DNA from: DATCMA01 sp036563645
Lineage (GTDB): Bacteria > Actinomycetota > Actinomycetes > Mycobacteriales > Micromonosporaceae
Direction: 5' to 3'
Length of the DNA: 27,056 nt
Assembly (NCBI GenBank): GCA_036563645.1
Contig: DATCMA010000033.1
Location: 1 to 27,056 of the forward strand
The notes below the pieces were generated by a model that saw only the letters and a program-made list of their open reading frames with translations, was not told the DNA's origin and did no database searches. Shown here piece after piece: positions 1 to 9,976 of this stretch (position 1 is the stretch's first letter; the number at the start of each line of letters is the position of its first letter). A program made the position numbers and the translations under genes.

Positions 1-615
1 CCGTACGCCACCCTGTTGAGTTTCACGCGATACGTCGAGCGCACCGGCCTCGACAAAGCCACCTTCGTCGGCGGATTGCGCCGCCAACGCGAAAGTCGAT
101 CAGGGTTTAATCCGCACGGACAGCTCGTCAAAGCGCTCAAAGCGGATATTCAGTTCCGCACGGGCGGGACGCACCTGCTCCGGATCGTCGACGAGGTGCA
201 CCCCCGCCGACGCCCGCTCTACCGAGCGCTGGTCCCCGGCTTGTGCGCGTACCTCGCCTCCCTCGGTGACCTGCGGGCCGTGGAGCTCGTGCGCACCCGG
301 GAGGCCCTCGGTGTCCTCAACGGGCTCACCGTGAAGATCAATCCCCATTTCGGGCTGCGCTACGCCGACGGACGGGCCGAGGTGGTTCGGCTGTACTTCG
401 ACGTCGCGCCGCCCAGCTCCGCGGCGCTCCTCGCCACCCTGTACCTGATGGCCCGCCACATGGACCAGGTGCTGCCCGGTGCGGTCCCGGTCCTCGTGGA
501 CGTGCGCCGCGGCGAGCCGCACCACCTCGATCCGTCCGTGCGCGCCGACGCGGTCGAGCGGTGGCTCGCTGGCGAGGCGGCCGCCTTCTCCGCCTACTGG
601 TCCACGCCGGCCTAG
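1..615 (+). CDS. Unrecognised protein, 5'-truncated by window edge
   Basis: The open frame runs from the first base of the window without a stop to TAG at 613-615. A TTG at 16 could serve as a start, but it has no ribosome binding site in the 15 bases before it, so the gene more likely begins outside the window. The visible 204 or so residues are rich in Arg, Val and Leu. They contain a basic N-terminal stretch, a helical middle and an alternating hydrophobic segment near residues 140-155 that is too polar to be a clear membrane span. I recognise no catalytic motif and no family. It is co-directional with the DUF2231 gene downstream, 178 bases away, with a possible hairpin between them. Coding status is supported by GC-rich third positions; function is unknown. 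Confidence 0.6.
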   Translation, partial: PYATLLSFTRYVERTGLDKATFVGGLRRQRESRSGFNPHGQLVKALKADIQFRTGGTHLLRIVDEVHPRRRPLYRALVPGLCAYLASLGDLRAVELVRTREALGVLNGLTVKINPHFGLRYADGRAEVVRLYFDVAPPSSAALLATLYLMARHMDQVLPGAVPVLVDVRRGEPHHLDPSVRADAVERWLAGEAAAFSAYWSTPA

Positions 616-713
616 CGACCAATCCACCCCGGCGTCGGCGGGCGCGTGCTGCCCTTCGGTGGGCGCTCCCCGCGCATGTCGACCCCTGCCCGGGTATTCC
701 TCTCTCCAGCGCC

Positions 714-748
714 TCCCGCGGCCCCGGGACGTGTACCGGGTAGCGGGA
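714..748 (+). terminator. Possible hairpin terminator
   Basis: TCCCGC at 714-719 pairs with GCGGGA at 743-748, and inner CCCGG pairs with CCGGG at 736-740 across a small internal loop. It lies downstream of the first gene and 46 bases before the DUF2231 start. There is no T-tract, which is common for actinobacterial terminators. In such GC-rich DNA a hairpin of this size may be fortuitous. Confidence 0.3.
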
Positions 749-793
749 GTGGGTACCACACGCGCCCGACCGCTAACGCAGAAGGGAATCGCC

Positions 794-1270
794 GTGGAAA
801 ACCGAGCGCGAGCGATGGGTCACGGGATCCATCCGATGCTGATTGTGTTCCCGCTGGGCTTGTTGGCCACGTCCGTCATCTTCGACATTCTGCACTTTGT
901 CACCGGACGGCACGGATTTCAGATCTCCGCGGGATACACCATCGCCGCCGGCATCATCGGAGGCCTGATCGCCGGGCTCTTCGGGCTGATCGACTGGGCC
1001 GGCATCCCATCCGGCACCCGCGCTAAGCGGATCGGGGCGGTGCACGGCCTCGGGAACGTCGTCGTCCTCCTGCTGTTCGCGGGGAGTTGGATGATTCGAG
1101 CCAGGGCGATCGACTGGCAGCCGAACGGACTCGCCTTGATCCTGAGCTTCGCCGGGCTGCTGCTGGCCGCCGTCACCGCCTGGCTCGGTGGGGAGCTCGT
1201 GGAGCGGTTGGGCGTGGGCGTGAGCTCGCACGCCGGCCTCAACGCGCCCAGCTCGCTGTCGCGCTCATGA
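794..1270 (+). CDS. DUF2231 family integral membrane protein
   Basis: The GTG at 794 is chosen because AGAAGGG at about 780-786 lies 7 bases upstream and because the family's conserved opening (GHGIHPML, residues 9-16) follows directly; the longer in-frame extension upstream is not protein-like. The 158-aa product has about four hydrophobic segments: residues 15-33, 45-65, 80-98 and 115-135. The His-Pro motif followed by a hydrophobic stretch, and the later Gly-rich segment with GLIDW, are typical of DUF2231 proteins, small four-helix membrane proteins, some proposed to bind heme or cytochromes, with no settled function. The C-terminus is a short polar tail. It stands 72 bases before hrpA, same strand; the two are probably unrelated in function. 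Confidence 0.85.
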   Translation: MENRARAMGHGIHPMLIVFPLGLLATSVIFDILHFVTGRHGFQISAGYTIAAGIIGGLIAGLFGLIDWAGIPSGTRAKRIGAVHGLGNVVVLLLFAGSWMIRARAIDWQPNGLALILSFAGLLLAAVTAWLGGELVERLGVGVSSHAGLNAPSSLSRS

Positions 1271-1326
1271 GCGGGCGGCTCCCCCACCGCCCGGGCACGC
1301 TCGCCAGCGGCCCGGGTGGGTCTGCC

Positions 1327-1332
1327 TATCCT
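1327..1332 (+). promoter_or_regulatory. Candidate -10 box (TATCCT) before hrpA
   Basis: TATCCT matches the actinobacterial TANNNT pattern and ends 10 bases before the hrpA ATG at 1343. The short distance and the lack of a clear ribosome binding site suggest a leaderless or near-leaderless transcript. No convincing -35 is visible. Confidence 0.3.
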
Positions 1333-1342
1333 TGGCGACGAT

Positions 1343-4300
1343 ATGCGCACACCGTCGCCCACCCCCACCATCGCTGAGCTGGAGTCGCGACTCGCGGAGG
1401 TGATGCTCCGCGACGAACGTCGGCTCCAGCGTCGTCTCGATGGCGCTCGGAGGATTCGCGACGTCACGCGCCGCGATGACGCGCTGCGCGACATCGCGGC
1501 GGAGATCACTGCGGCCGCCGAGAGGGTAGCGCGGCGACGCGCCACCGTGCCGGCGATCACCTATCCCGCCGCGCTGCCGGTCACCGAGAAGAAGGACGAG
1601 ATTCTCGCGGCCATTCGCGACCACCAGGTCGTCGTTGTCGCCGGAGAGACCGGATCGGGAAAGACCACCCAACTCCCCAAGATCTGTCTCGAATTGGGGC
1701 GCGGGGTCCGCGGCATGATCGGGCACACCCAGCCGCGCCGGATCGCCGCGCGCACGGTCGCCCAGCGCATCGCCGAGGAACTCGGCGTCGAGTTCGGCAG
1801 CGTGGTGGGCTACAAGGTGCGCTTCACCGATCAGGTCAGCGACACCACGCTGGTCAAGCTCATGACCGACGGCATCCTGCTGGCGGAGATCCAGCACGAC
1901 CGGATGCTGCGGCAATACGACACGCTGATCATCGATGAGGCGCACGAACGTAGCCTGAACATCGACTTCATCCTCGGCTACCTCAAGCAGCTCCTCCCTC
2001 GTCGCCCGGATCTCAAAGTCATCATCACCTCGGCGACGATCGACCCGCATCGGTTCGCCCGACACTTCGCGCCGCCGGGCCAGGAGGAGGCCCCGGTCGT
2101 GGAGGTCTCGGGGCGCACGTACCCGGTGGAGGTGCGCTACCGCCCCCTGGTGCAGGAGGCCGAGCCGGAGAAGGACGAAGACGGCGAGGTCATCATCCGC
2201 GACCAGACGCAGGCGATCTGCGACGCGGTGGAGGAGCTCTGCGCGGAGGGGCCCGGGGACATCCTCGTCTTCTTGAGCGGTGAACGGGAGATCCGCGACA
2301 CCGCCGACGCTCTCAGCAAGCTCAACCTGCCCAACACGGAGATCCTCCCGTTGTACGCGCGGCTGTCGGCCGCGGAACAGCAACGGGTGTTCACGCCCCA
2401 CACCGGCCGCCGGATCGTCCTGGCCACCAACGTGGCGGAGACCTCGCTCACCGTGCCCGGCATCCGGTACGTGGTCGATCCCGGCACCGCCCGCATCTCC
2501 CGATACAGCCACCGGCTGAAGGTGCAGCGCCTGCCGATCGAGCCGATTTCCCAGGCGTCGGCCAACCAGCGCAAGGGGCGGTGCGGGCGGACCGCGCCCG
2601 GGATCTGCATCCGGCTGTACGACGAGAAGGACTTCTTGTCGCGCCCCGAGTTCACCGAGCCGGAGATCCTGCGGACCAACCTCGCCTCGGTCATCCTGCA
2701 GATGACCGCTCTCGGCTTGGGTGACATCGCCTCGTTCCCGTTCATCGACCCGCCGGACCGGCGCCGCATCAAGGACGGCATTGAGCTGCTGCACGAGCTC
2801 GGCGCGATCGATCCCACGCAGACTGATCCGCGCAAGCGGCTCACCCCGCTGGGGCGCAAGCTCGCCCAGCTCCCCATCGACCCGCGGCTGGGGCGCATGG
2901 TGCTGGAGGCCGAGCGCAACGGCGCCCTGGACGAGGTCATGGTGATCGCGGCCGCACTGTCCATTCAGGACCCTCGGGAGCGGCCTGCCGACAAGCAGCA
3001 AGCGGCGGACCAGGCGCACGCGCGGTTCGTCGACCCGGACTCCGACTTCCTCACCTACGTCAATCTCTGGCGGTACCTCCACGAGCGGCAGCGGGAACTC
3101 TCCTCCAGCGGTTTCCGCCGCATGTGCAAGGCGGAGTTCCTCAACTACCTGCGGGTACGCGAATGGCAGGACATTTACAGCCAGCTCCGCCAGGTGATGC
3201 GCTCCCTCGGCGCCCCCGTCACGGCGGCGAAGCCCGCCGATCCCGCGGCGATCCACCAGTCCCTGCTGGCTGGGCTGCTGTCGCACGTCGGGCTCAAGGA
3301 CAGCACGAAGAACGAGTACGTGGGCGCGCGGGGCGCGAAGTTCGCCATCTTCCCGGGGTCCGCGCTCGCGAAGAAGCCGCCGCGCTGGATCATGGCCGCC
3401 GAGCTCGTCGAGACCTCGCGACTGTGGGCTCGGATCGTCGCCCGCATCGAGCCCGAGTGGATCGAGCCGCTCGCGGGGCACCTCGTGAAACGCACCTACA
3501 GCGAGCCGCACTGGTCGCGCAAGCAGGGCGCGGTGCTCGCGTACGAGCGGGTCACCCTCTACGGCGTACCGGTGGTGACCCGCCGGCGGGTCAACTACGG
3601 GCGGATCGACCCCGAGCTGTCCCGCGAGCTGTTCATCCGGCACGCTCTCGTCGACGGGGACTGGGAGACCCACCACCGCTTCTGGCACGAGAACCAGCGG
3701 TTGCGGCACGAGATTGAGGAGCTGGAGCGCCGGACGCGCCGGCGCGACATCCTCGTCGACGACGAGACCATCTTCACCTTCTACGACGAGCGCGTCGGGC
3801 GCGAGGTGGTCTCGGCACGGCACTTCGACGCCTGGTGGAAGAAGGTCCAGCGCGAGCAGCCCGACCTGCTCACCTTCACCCGCGAGCTGCTGGTGAATCC
3901 GAACTGTGGGGCAATCGACGAGGACGCGTACCCGGACGAGTGGCCGCACGGCGAGCTTCGGTTGCCGTTGTCCTACGAGTTCGACCCCGGATCGCCGACC
4001 GATGGGGTCACTGTGGACATTCCCCTGCCGATGCTCAACCGGGTCTCCCCCGCGGAGTTCGAGTGGCAGGTGCCGGGGCTGCGGGAGGAGCTGGTCATCG
4101 CGCTGCTGCGGTCGCTGCCGAAGGCGCTGCGGCGCAACTTCGTCCCCATCCCCGACTACGCGCGGGCGGTGCTGGCCCGCATCACCCCGGGCCCCGAGCC
4201 GCTGGTGGAGGCGCTCACCCGCGAGCTGCGGCGGATGACGGGTGTGACGATCCCGCACGATGCGTGGGATCTCAGCCGAATCCCGGAGTACCTCCGGCCG

Positions 4301-5293
4301 AACTTCCGGGTGGTCGACGACGACAACCGGCCGATCGCCGAAGGCCGTGACCTGGCGGAGCTCCAGCGACAGCTCCACGCGCAGGTGCGGCGGAGCGTCG
4401 CGGCCGCGGCGCACGGGCTGGAACGGCGGGGGATCACCGACTGGGACTTCGGCGAGCTGCCCCGCACGGTCCAGCAGAACCGCGGCGGCTACACGGTGAC
4501 GGCGTACCCCGCGTTGGTCGACGAGGGCGACAGCGTGGCGATCCGCGTCTTCGATTCGGAAGTCGATCAGCGCAACGCGATGTGGGCGGGGTGTCGCCGG
4601 CTCCTGCGGCTGACGACCGCCTCCCCGGTGAAGTTCATGCAGGGCCGCCTGTCCAACGAGGCGAAGCTCACCTTGAGCCGCGGTCCGTACCGCAACGCCG
4701 TGGAGTTGTTGGAGGACTGCGCGGACGCCGCGGTGGACAAGCTCATGGCCGACGCGGGCGGACCGGTCTGGGACGCGGCGAGCTTCGCGGCCCTGCGCGA
4801 CCGGGTGCGCGCCGAGCTGGTCGACACGGTCATCGACGTGGTGGAGCGGGTGCGGCGCGTGCTCGCTGCGGCGTCCTCGGTGGAGCAGCGTCTCGCGCGG
4901 ATGTCGGCCCCCGCGTTGGAGCCGGCGCTGGCCGACATCCGCCACCAGCTCGCCGGGCTGATCTACCCCGGGTTCATCGCGGAGACGGGCTGGGCGCGGC
5001 TGCCGGATCTCGTCCGGTACCTCACCGCGATCGAGCGCCGCCTCGACAAGCTGCCCGTGAATCCCCAGCGGGATCGCGCTCAGCTCGCGCGGATCGAGCA
5101 GGTGCAGCGCGAATACCACGACCTGCTCGCCGCGCTGCCCCCCGCCCGCCGCACCGAGCAGCCCGTCCGGGAGATCCGGTGGCTGATCGAGGAGCTCCGG
5201 GTCAACCTCTTCGCCCAGGCGCTGGGGACGCCGTATCCGGTGTCAGAGCAGCGGATCTACCGCGCGATGGATCTCGTCGAAGCGGGCGTGTAG
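1343..5293 (+). CDS. hrpA: ATP-dependent DEAH-box RNA helicase HrpA
   Basis: This 1316-aa protein matches the usual size of bacterial HrpA (about 1300 aa). Visible helicase motifs, numbered from the ATG at 1343, are motif I GETGSGKTT (101-109), motif II DEAH (198-201), motif III SAT shortly after, and motif VI QRKGRCGR (409-416). The helicase core is followed by HA2/OB-fold and the long DUF3418 C-terminal region typical of HrpA. HrpA unwinds structured RNA and in E. coli rescues stalled ribosomes on mRNA; that role is family knowledge, not shown here. A GTG at 1316 would add nine residues. I prefer the ATG because the extension has no ribosome binding site and the ATG lies just after a -10-like TATCCT. 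The gene appears monocistronic and converges with lysR. Confidence 0.95.
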   Translation: MRTPSPTPTIAELESRLAEVMLRDERRLQRRLDGARRIRDVTRRDDALRDIAAEITAAAERVARRRATVPAITYPAALPVTEKKDEILAAIRDHQVVVVAGETGSGKTTQLPKICLELGRGVRGMIGHTQPRRIAARTVAQRIAEELGVEFGSVVGYKVRFTDQVSDTTLVKLMTDGILLAEIQHDRMLRQYDTLIIDEAHERSLNIDFILGYLKQLLPRRPDLKVIITSATIDPHRFARHFAPPGQEEAPVVEVSGRTYPVEVRYRPLVQEAEPEKDEDGEVIIRDQTQAICDAVEELCAEGPGDILVFLSGEREIRDTADALSKLNLPNTEILPLYARLSAAEQQRVFTPHTGRRIVLATNVAETSLTVPGIRYVVDPGTARISRYSHRLKVQRLPIEPISQASANQRKGRCGRTAPGICIRLYDEKDFLSRPEFTEPEILRTNLASVILQMTALGLGDIASFPFIDPPDRRRIKDGIELLHELGAIDPTQTDPRKRLTPLGRKLAQLPIDPRLGRMVLEAERNGALDEVMVIAAALSIQDPRERPADKQQAADQAHARFVDPDSDFLTYVNLWRYLHERQRELSSSGFRRMCKAEFLNYLRVREWQDIYSQLRQVMRSLGAPVTAAKPADPAAIHQSLLAGLLSHVGLKDSTKNEYVGARGAKFAIFPGSALAKKPPRWIMAAELVETSRLWARIVARIEPEWIEPLAGHLVKRTYSEPHWSRKQGAVLAYERVTLYGVPVVTRRRVNYGRIDPELSRELFIRHALVDGDWETHHRFWHENQRLRHEIEELERRTRRRDILVDDETIFTFYDERVGREVVSARHFDAWWKKVQREQPDLLTFTRELLVNPNCGAIDEDAYPDEWPHGELRLPLSYEFDPGSPTDGVTVDIPLPMLNRVSPAEFEWQVPGLREELVIALLRSLPKALRRNFVPIPDYARAVLARITPGPEPLVEALTRELRRMTGVTIPHDAWDLSRIPEYLRPNFRVVDDDNRPIAEGRDLAELQRQLHAQVRRSVAAAAHGLERRGITDWDFGELPRTVQQNRGGYTVTAYPALVDEGDSVAIRVFDSEVDQRNAMWAGCRRLLRLTTASPVKFMQGRLSNEAKLTLSRGPYRNAVELLEDCADAAVDKLMADAGGPVWDAASFAALRDRVRAELVDTVIDVVERVRRVLAAASSVEQRLARMSAPALEPALADIRHQLAGLIYPGFIAETGWARLPDLVRYLTAIERRLDKLPVNPQRDRAQLARIEQVQREYHDLLAALPPARRTEQPVREIRWLIEELRVNLFAQALGTPYPVSEQRIYRAMDLVEAGV

Positions 5294-5353
5294 GGCGCGA
5301 CGGCCGCAGTGCGGACAGGGAGCCCTATTTAATTAAGGAAAGGACACCGGGCC

Positions 5354-6292
5354 TCACCGCACCGCCACCTCCACCTCGGCGGGTAGTTCGCCGCTGCGGG
5401 CGGCTTCACGCAGGTACGCGAAGAGCGTCTGGCGCAACGCCTGCGCCGCGTGACTCAAGACGATCTCCCGTCGTCTGGCCAACCCGATGGTGCGCTGCAC
5501 GCCCGGGCGTGCCAGAGGGGTGGCGTGGAGTCGCGGACGCGCGGCGAGCACGACGCGCGGCACGATCGCGACGCCAAGCCCGGCTTCGACACACCCGAGG
5601 ACGGCGTCCATCTCACCCCCTTCGACGGCGAAGGTGGGGGTGAATCCCGCGCGGCGGCACGCGTCCAGCGTCGCGTCGCGCAGGTCGTATCCGCGGCGGA
5701 ACATCACGAGCGGATACGCGCGGAGGTCGATCAGGTGGAGTTCGCCGGCCGGGGTGGTCGGCGCCAACGGCTCCACCGAGGCGACCACGAGGCGCTCGCG
5801 CAGCACGGGCTCGGTGTGCAGCGCGGGGTCCGCCCCCTGCTCGGGGATGACGATGAGAGCCAGGTCGAGGGCGCCGCGGATGAGGTCCTGGACGAGATCT
5901 TGGGAGCCGCTCTCCTCGATATAGAGGTCAATGGTGGGGTAGGTATCCCGGAATCGCCGCAGGACCCGCGGCACGATCGAGGCGCAGAGGCTCGGCGTCG
6001 CGCCGAGCCGGACGCGACCGCGGCGGAGGCCGACGAGTTCCTGGACTTCCCGTCGCGCCGCTTCGACGTCGGCGAGGATCCGCTGGGCGAGGGGCAGGAG
6101 CACCTCCCCGGCCGGGGTGAGGGTGATATCGCCCCGAATGCGCTCGAACAGCGGCGCGCCAAGTTCCCGCTCGAGAGTGTGAATCTGCTTACTTAGTGAC
6201 GGCTGTGAAATGCCCACGGCGGCGGCAGCCTGGGTGAAATGTCGTAATTCTGCGACCGCTACGAAGGACCGGAGCTGGTGAATCCTCACCAC
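5354..6292 (-). CDS. LysR-family transcriptional regulator, divergent from sdhCAB
   Basis: The 312-aa length is standard for LysR-type regulators. The N-terminus (residues 1-62) is a winged helix-turn-helix with the signature ISQPSLSKQIHTLE (28-41) and LGAPLFER (45-52). The remainder is a two-lobe periplasmic-binding-like co-inducer domain. Start is GTG at 6290-6292; a second GTG follows immediately, so the start may be one codon later. It is transcribed away from sdhC across a 75-bp gap containing an LTTR box only one base from this start, which implies autoregulation and control of sdhCAB. LysR regulators commonly control the divergent neighbour and sense a metabolite of it; the ligand here, possibly a C4-dicarboxylate, is inference. 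Confidence 0.9.
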   Translation of the reverse strand: MVRIHQLRSFVAVAELRHFTQAAAAVGISQPSLSKQIHTLERELGAPLFERIRGDITLTPAGEVLLPLAQRILADVEAARREVQELVGLRRGRVRLGATPSLCASIVPRVLRRFRDTYPTIDLYIEESGSQDLVQDLIRGALDLALIVIPEQGADPALHTEPVLRERLVVASVEPLAPTTPAGELHLIDLRAYPLVMFRRGYDLRDATLDACRRAGFTPTFAVEGGEMDAVLGCVEAGLGVAIVPRVVLAARPRLHATPLARPGVQRTIGLARRREIVLSHAAQALRQTLFAYLREAARSGELPAEVEVAVR

Positions 6293-6309
6293 GATAGCTT
6301 ATGACTATC
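6293..6309. promoter_or_regulatory. LysR-type operator (LTTR box)
   Basis: GATAG at 6293-6297 and CTATC at 6305-6309 form a perfect 5-bp inverted repeat spaced by 7. The core is ATAG-N7-CTAT, containing T-N11-A (T at 6295, A at 6307), the classic LysR recognition pattern. It abuts the lysR start codon and lies 20 bases upstream of the sdhC -35 box. That position fits a recognition site used both to repress lysR and to activate sdhC. Confidence 0.7.
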
Positions 6310-6329
6310 AAGACTGTAATCGCGATGCA

Positions 6330-6359
6330 TTGGACGACTGATCATATCGGCCCTAGCCT
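6330..6359 (+). promoter_or_regulatory. sdhC promoter (TTGGAC-N18-TAGCCT), leaderless
   Basis: A -35 TTGGAC at 6330-6335 and a -10 TAGCCT at 6354-6359 are separated by 18 bases. The sdhC GTG begins 8 bases after the -10, where transcription itself should start, and there is no Shine-Dalgarno sequence. The sdhCAB message is therefore probably leaderless. Confidence 0.6.
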
Positions 6360-6367
6360 GCCTTGAC

Positions 6368-7054
6368 GTGGCTGTACAGACCGCATCGCCGCTCCGGTCC
6401 ACCGTGGGCAAGAAGGCCTTGATGGCCGTCACCGGCCTGCTGCTGGTGCTCTTCCTCTTCGCCCACATGGTGGGCAACCTGAAAATCTTCTTTGGGGAGA
6501 CGCCGTTCAACGACTACGCGCACTGGCTGCGCGAGATCGGCAAGCCGTTGCTCCCAGAATCGGCATACCTGTGGATTCAGCGCGTCGTGCTGCTCGTCGC
6601 GATCGTCGGGCACATGTGGGCCGCCGCGTCGCTCGCGCGCCGCGCACACGCCGCACGGCCGGTTCGATACGTCCACCGTCCTAAGCGAGAGAGCAGCTAC
6701 GCCGCACGCACCATGCGCTGGGGCGGCGTGATCATCCTGCTCTTCGTCATCTACCACCTTCTGGACCTCACCACCGGACACCTCAACCCGGTCGGTGACT
6801 CGGACCACCCGTACAGCAACGTCGTCGCTGACTTCGCACCCGAGCGCTGGTACGTGACGCTCTTCTACACGCTGGCGGTCCTCGCCGTCGGCTTCCACCT
6901 ACGGCACGGCATCTTCAGCGCGCTGCGCACGCTTGGCCAGCAGACCCAGCGTGGCGAGCGGATCGCCCGGGCAGTCGCGCTCGTCGTCGCGGTCGTGCTG
7001 TGCGTGGGTTACCTGTCCGTGCCCTTTGCCGTACTCACCGGATTGGTGGGCTGA
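6368..7054 (+). CDS. sdhC: Succinate dehydrogenase cytochrome b subunit
   Basis: This 228-aa membrane anchor resembles the single-polypeptide, five-helix, di-heme b558-type subunits (type B complexes of Bacillus and the Sdh1 set of mycobacteria). Hydrophobic helices lie near residues 17-38, 70-92, 116-134, 160-182 and 200-226. Histidines in or beside them (H33 in AHMVGN, then GHMW, YHLL, TTGH and FHLRHG) are candidate axial heme ligands. It would anchor SdhA and SdhB at the cytoplasmic membrane and pass electrons to menaquinone. GTG at 6368 is the only plausible start, with no upstream in-frame start before the promoter. The stop is 2 bases before the sdhA ATG. First gene of the sdhCAB operon. 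Confidence 0.93.
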   Translation: MAVQTASPLRSTVGKKALMAVTGLLLVLFLFAHMVGNLKIFFGETPFNDYAHWLREIGKPLLPESAYLWIQRVVLLVAIVGHMWAAASLARRAHAARPVRYVHRPKRESSYAARTMRWGGVIILLFVIYHLLDLTTGHLNPVGDSDHPYSNVVADFAPERWYVTLFYTLAVLAVGFHLRHGIFSALRTLGQQTQRGERIARAVALVVAVVLCVGYLSVPFAVLTGLVG

Positions 7055-7056
7055 CC

Positions 7057-9005
<1,949 letters not shown>

Positions 9006-9009
<4 letters not shown>

Positions 9010-9764
9010 ACCTGACTCTGCGCATCTGGCGCCAGAATGGCCCGGACGACAAGGGCCGGCTGGTGACCTACCAGGTAACGGACATCTCGCCGGACATGTC
9101 CTTCCTGGAGATGCTCGATGTCCTCAACGAGCGGCTGACCCTCGAGGGCGAGGAGCCGATCGCCTTCGACCACGACTGCCGCGAGGGCATCTGCGGCATG
9201 TGCAGCATGGTCATCAACGGCGTGCCGCACGGGCCGGAGAAGCGGACCACGACCTGCCAGCTGCACATGCGCCACTTCAAGGACGGCGACACGATCACCA
9301 TCGAGCCGTGGCGCGCCAAGGCGTTCCCGGTCGTCAAGGACCTCGTGGTCGACCGGTCCGCGTTCGACAAGATCATCCAGGCAGGGGGATACATCTCGGC
9401 CCCGACCGGGAGCGCGCCGGACGCGCACAGCATCCCGGTGCCGAAGGCCAACGCGGACAAGGCCTTCGAGGCGGCCGTGTGCATCGGCTGTGGCGCCTGC
9501 GTCGCCGCCTGCCCCAACGGGTCGGCGATGCTCTTCACCGCGGCGAAGGTCACGCACCTGGGTCTGCTGCCGCAGGGCCAGCCGGAGCGCTACACCCGAG
9601 TGCTCAACATGATTGCCGCGCACGACGAAGCCGGCTTCGGAGGCTGCACCAACACCGGTGAGTGCGCGGCGGTCTGCCCGAAGGGAATTCCGCTGAGCAC
9701 GATCGGACGGCTCAACGCGGACTACCTCGCCGCGACGCGGAAGCGGGCCGACGCGGTCCAGTAG
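9006..9764 (+). CDS. sdhB: Succinate dehydrogenase iron-sulfur subunit
   Basis: This 252-aa protein carries all three cluster motifs of an Sdh/Frd iron-sulfur subunit. The [2Fe-2S] ligands are C58, C63, C66 (CREGICGMC) and C84. The [4Fe-4S] motif is C159-x2-C162-x2-C165-x3-C169-P. The distal motif uses C214, C220 and C224-P. It carries electrons from the SdhA flavin to SdhC. The GTG at 9006 overlaps the sdhA stop as GTGA, and the protein begins NLTLRIWRQNG as expected for the N-terminal ferredoxin fold; the longer frame upstream lies within sdhA. Last gene of sdhCAB, followed by a strong hairpin. Confidence 0.96.
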
Positions 9765-9779
9765 CCCACGACCTGGACA

Positions 9780-9826
9780 CACGGTTGATCGGCCGGGGTC
9801 ATCGCCACCTCGGTCGATCAACCGTG
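9780..9826 (+). terminator. Strong hairpin terminator of sdhCAB
   Basis: CACGGTTGATCG at 9780-9791 pairs perfectly with CGATCAACCGTG at 9815-9826. The pairing continues inward for 8 more pairs (9792-9799 with 9807-9814, two of them G-U), giving a 20-bp stem with a 7-base loop. It starts 15 bases after the sdhB stop. No T-tract follows, so it may be an intrinsic terminator of the actinobacterial type or an mRNA-stabilising 3' hairpin. Confidence 0.75.
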
Positions 9827-9859
9827 CGCGCGTCCCTCCGCCGAGTGGGCCATCGAACA

Positions 9860-9889
9860 TTGGCGTCGAACGAACGATGCACCTAGGCT
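9860..9889 (+). promoter_or_regulatory. Candidate promoter TTGGCG-N18-TAGGCT
   Basis: A -35 TTGGCG at 9860-9865 and a -10 TAGGCT at 9884-9889 are spaced by 18, the same architecture as the sdhC promoter. It lies about 90 bases upstream of the proposed acyltransferase start, just after the sdh terminator. Confidence 0.5.
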
Positions 9890-9962
9890 GGTCCCCGGGC
9901 TGGGCGCCACCCGACGCCGGGGCTGTGCTTCCGGTCCCTGTTCCGGTCACCTCCCCGTGCAC

Positions 9963-9971
9963 GGAAGGAAG
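9963..9971 (+). promoter_or_regulatory. Ribosome binding site for a CTG start
   Basis: GGAAGGAAG ends 5 bases before the CTG at 9977. It is the only purine-rich Shine-Dalgarno sequence between the upstream in-frame stop (9884-9886) and the conserved part of the acyltransferase, so it decides the start. Confidence 0.5.
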
Positions 9972-9976
9972 ACCCA

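Noticed and set aside
479..793. N-terminal extension of the DUF2231 frame
   Set aside because: It overlaps the preceding gene and encodes Ser/Pro/Arg-rich non-protein-like sequence; the GTG at 794 has its own ribosome binding site.
1265..5119. 1284-aa open frame antisense to hrpA
   Set aside because: It is a shadow frame caused by the GC-rich third codon positions of hrpA. Its product is Arg/Pro/His/Leu-rich without domains, while hrpA has all helicase motifs.
9780..9826. Long inverted repeat considered as a transposon end or small RNA gene
   Set aside because: No transposase or second copy is present, and its place 15 bases after sdhB fits a 3' transcript hairpin best.
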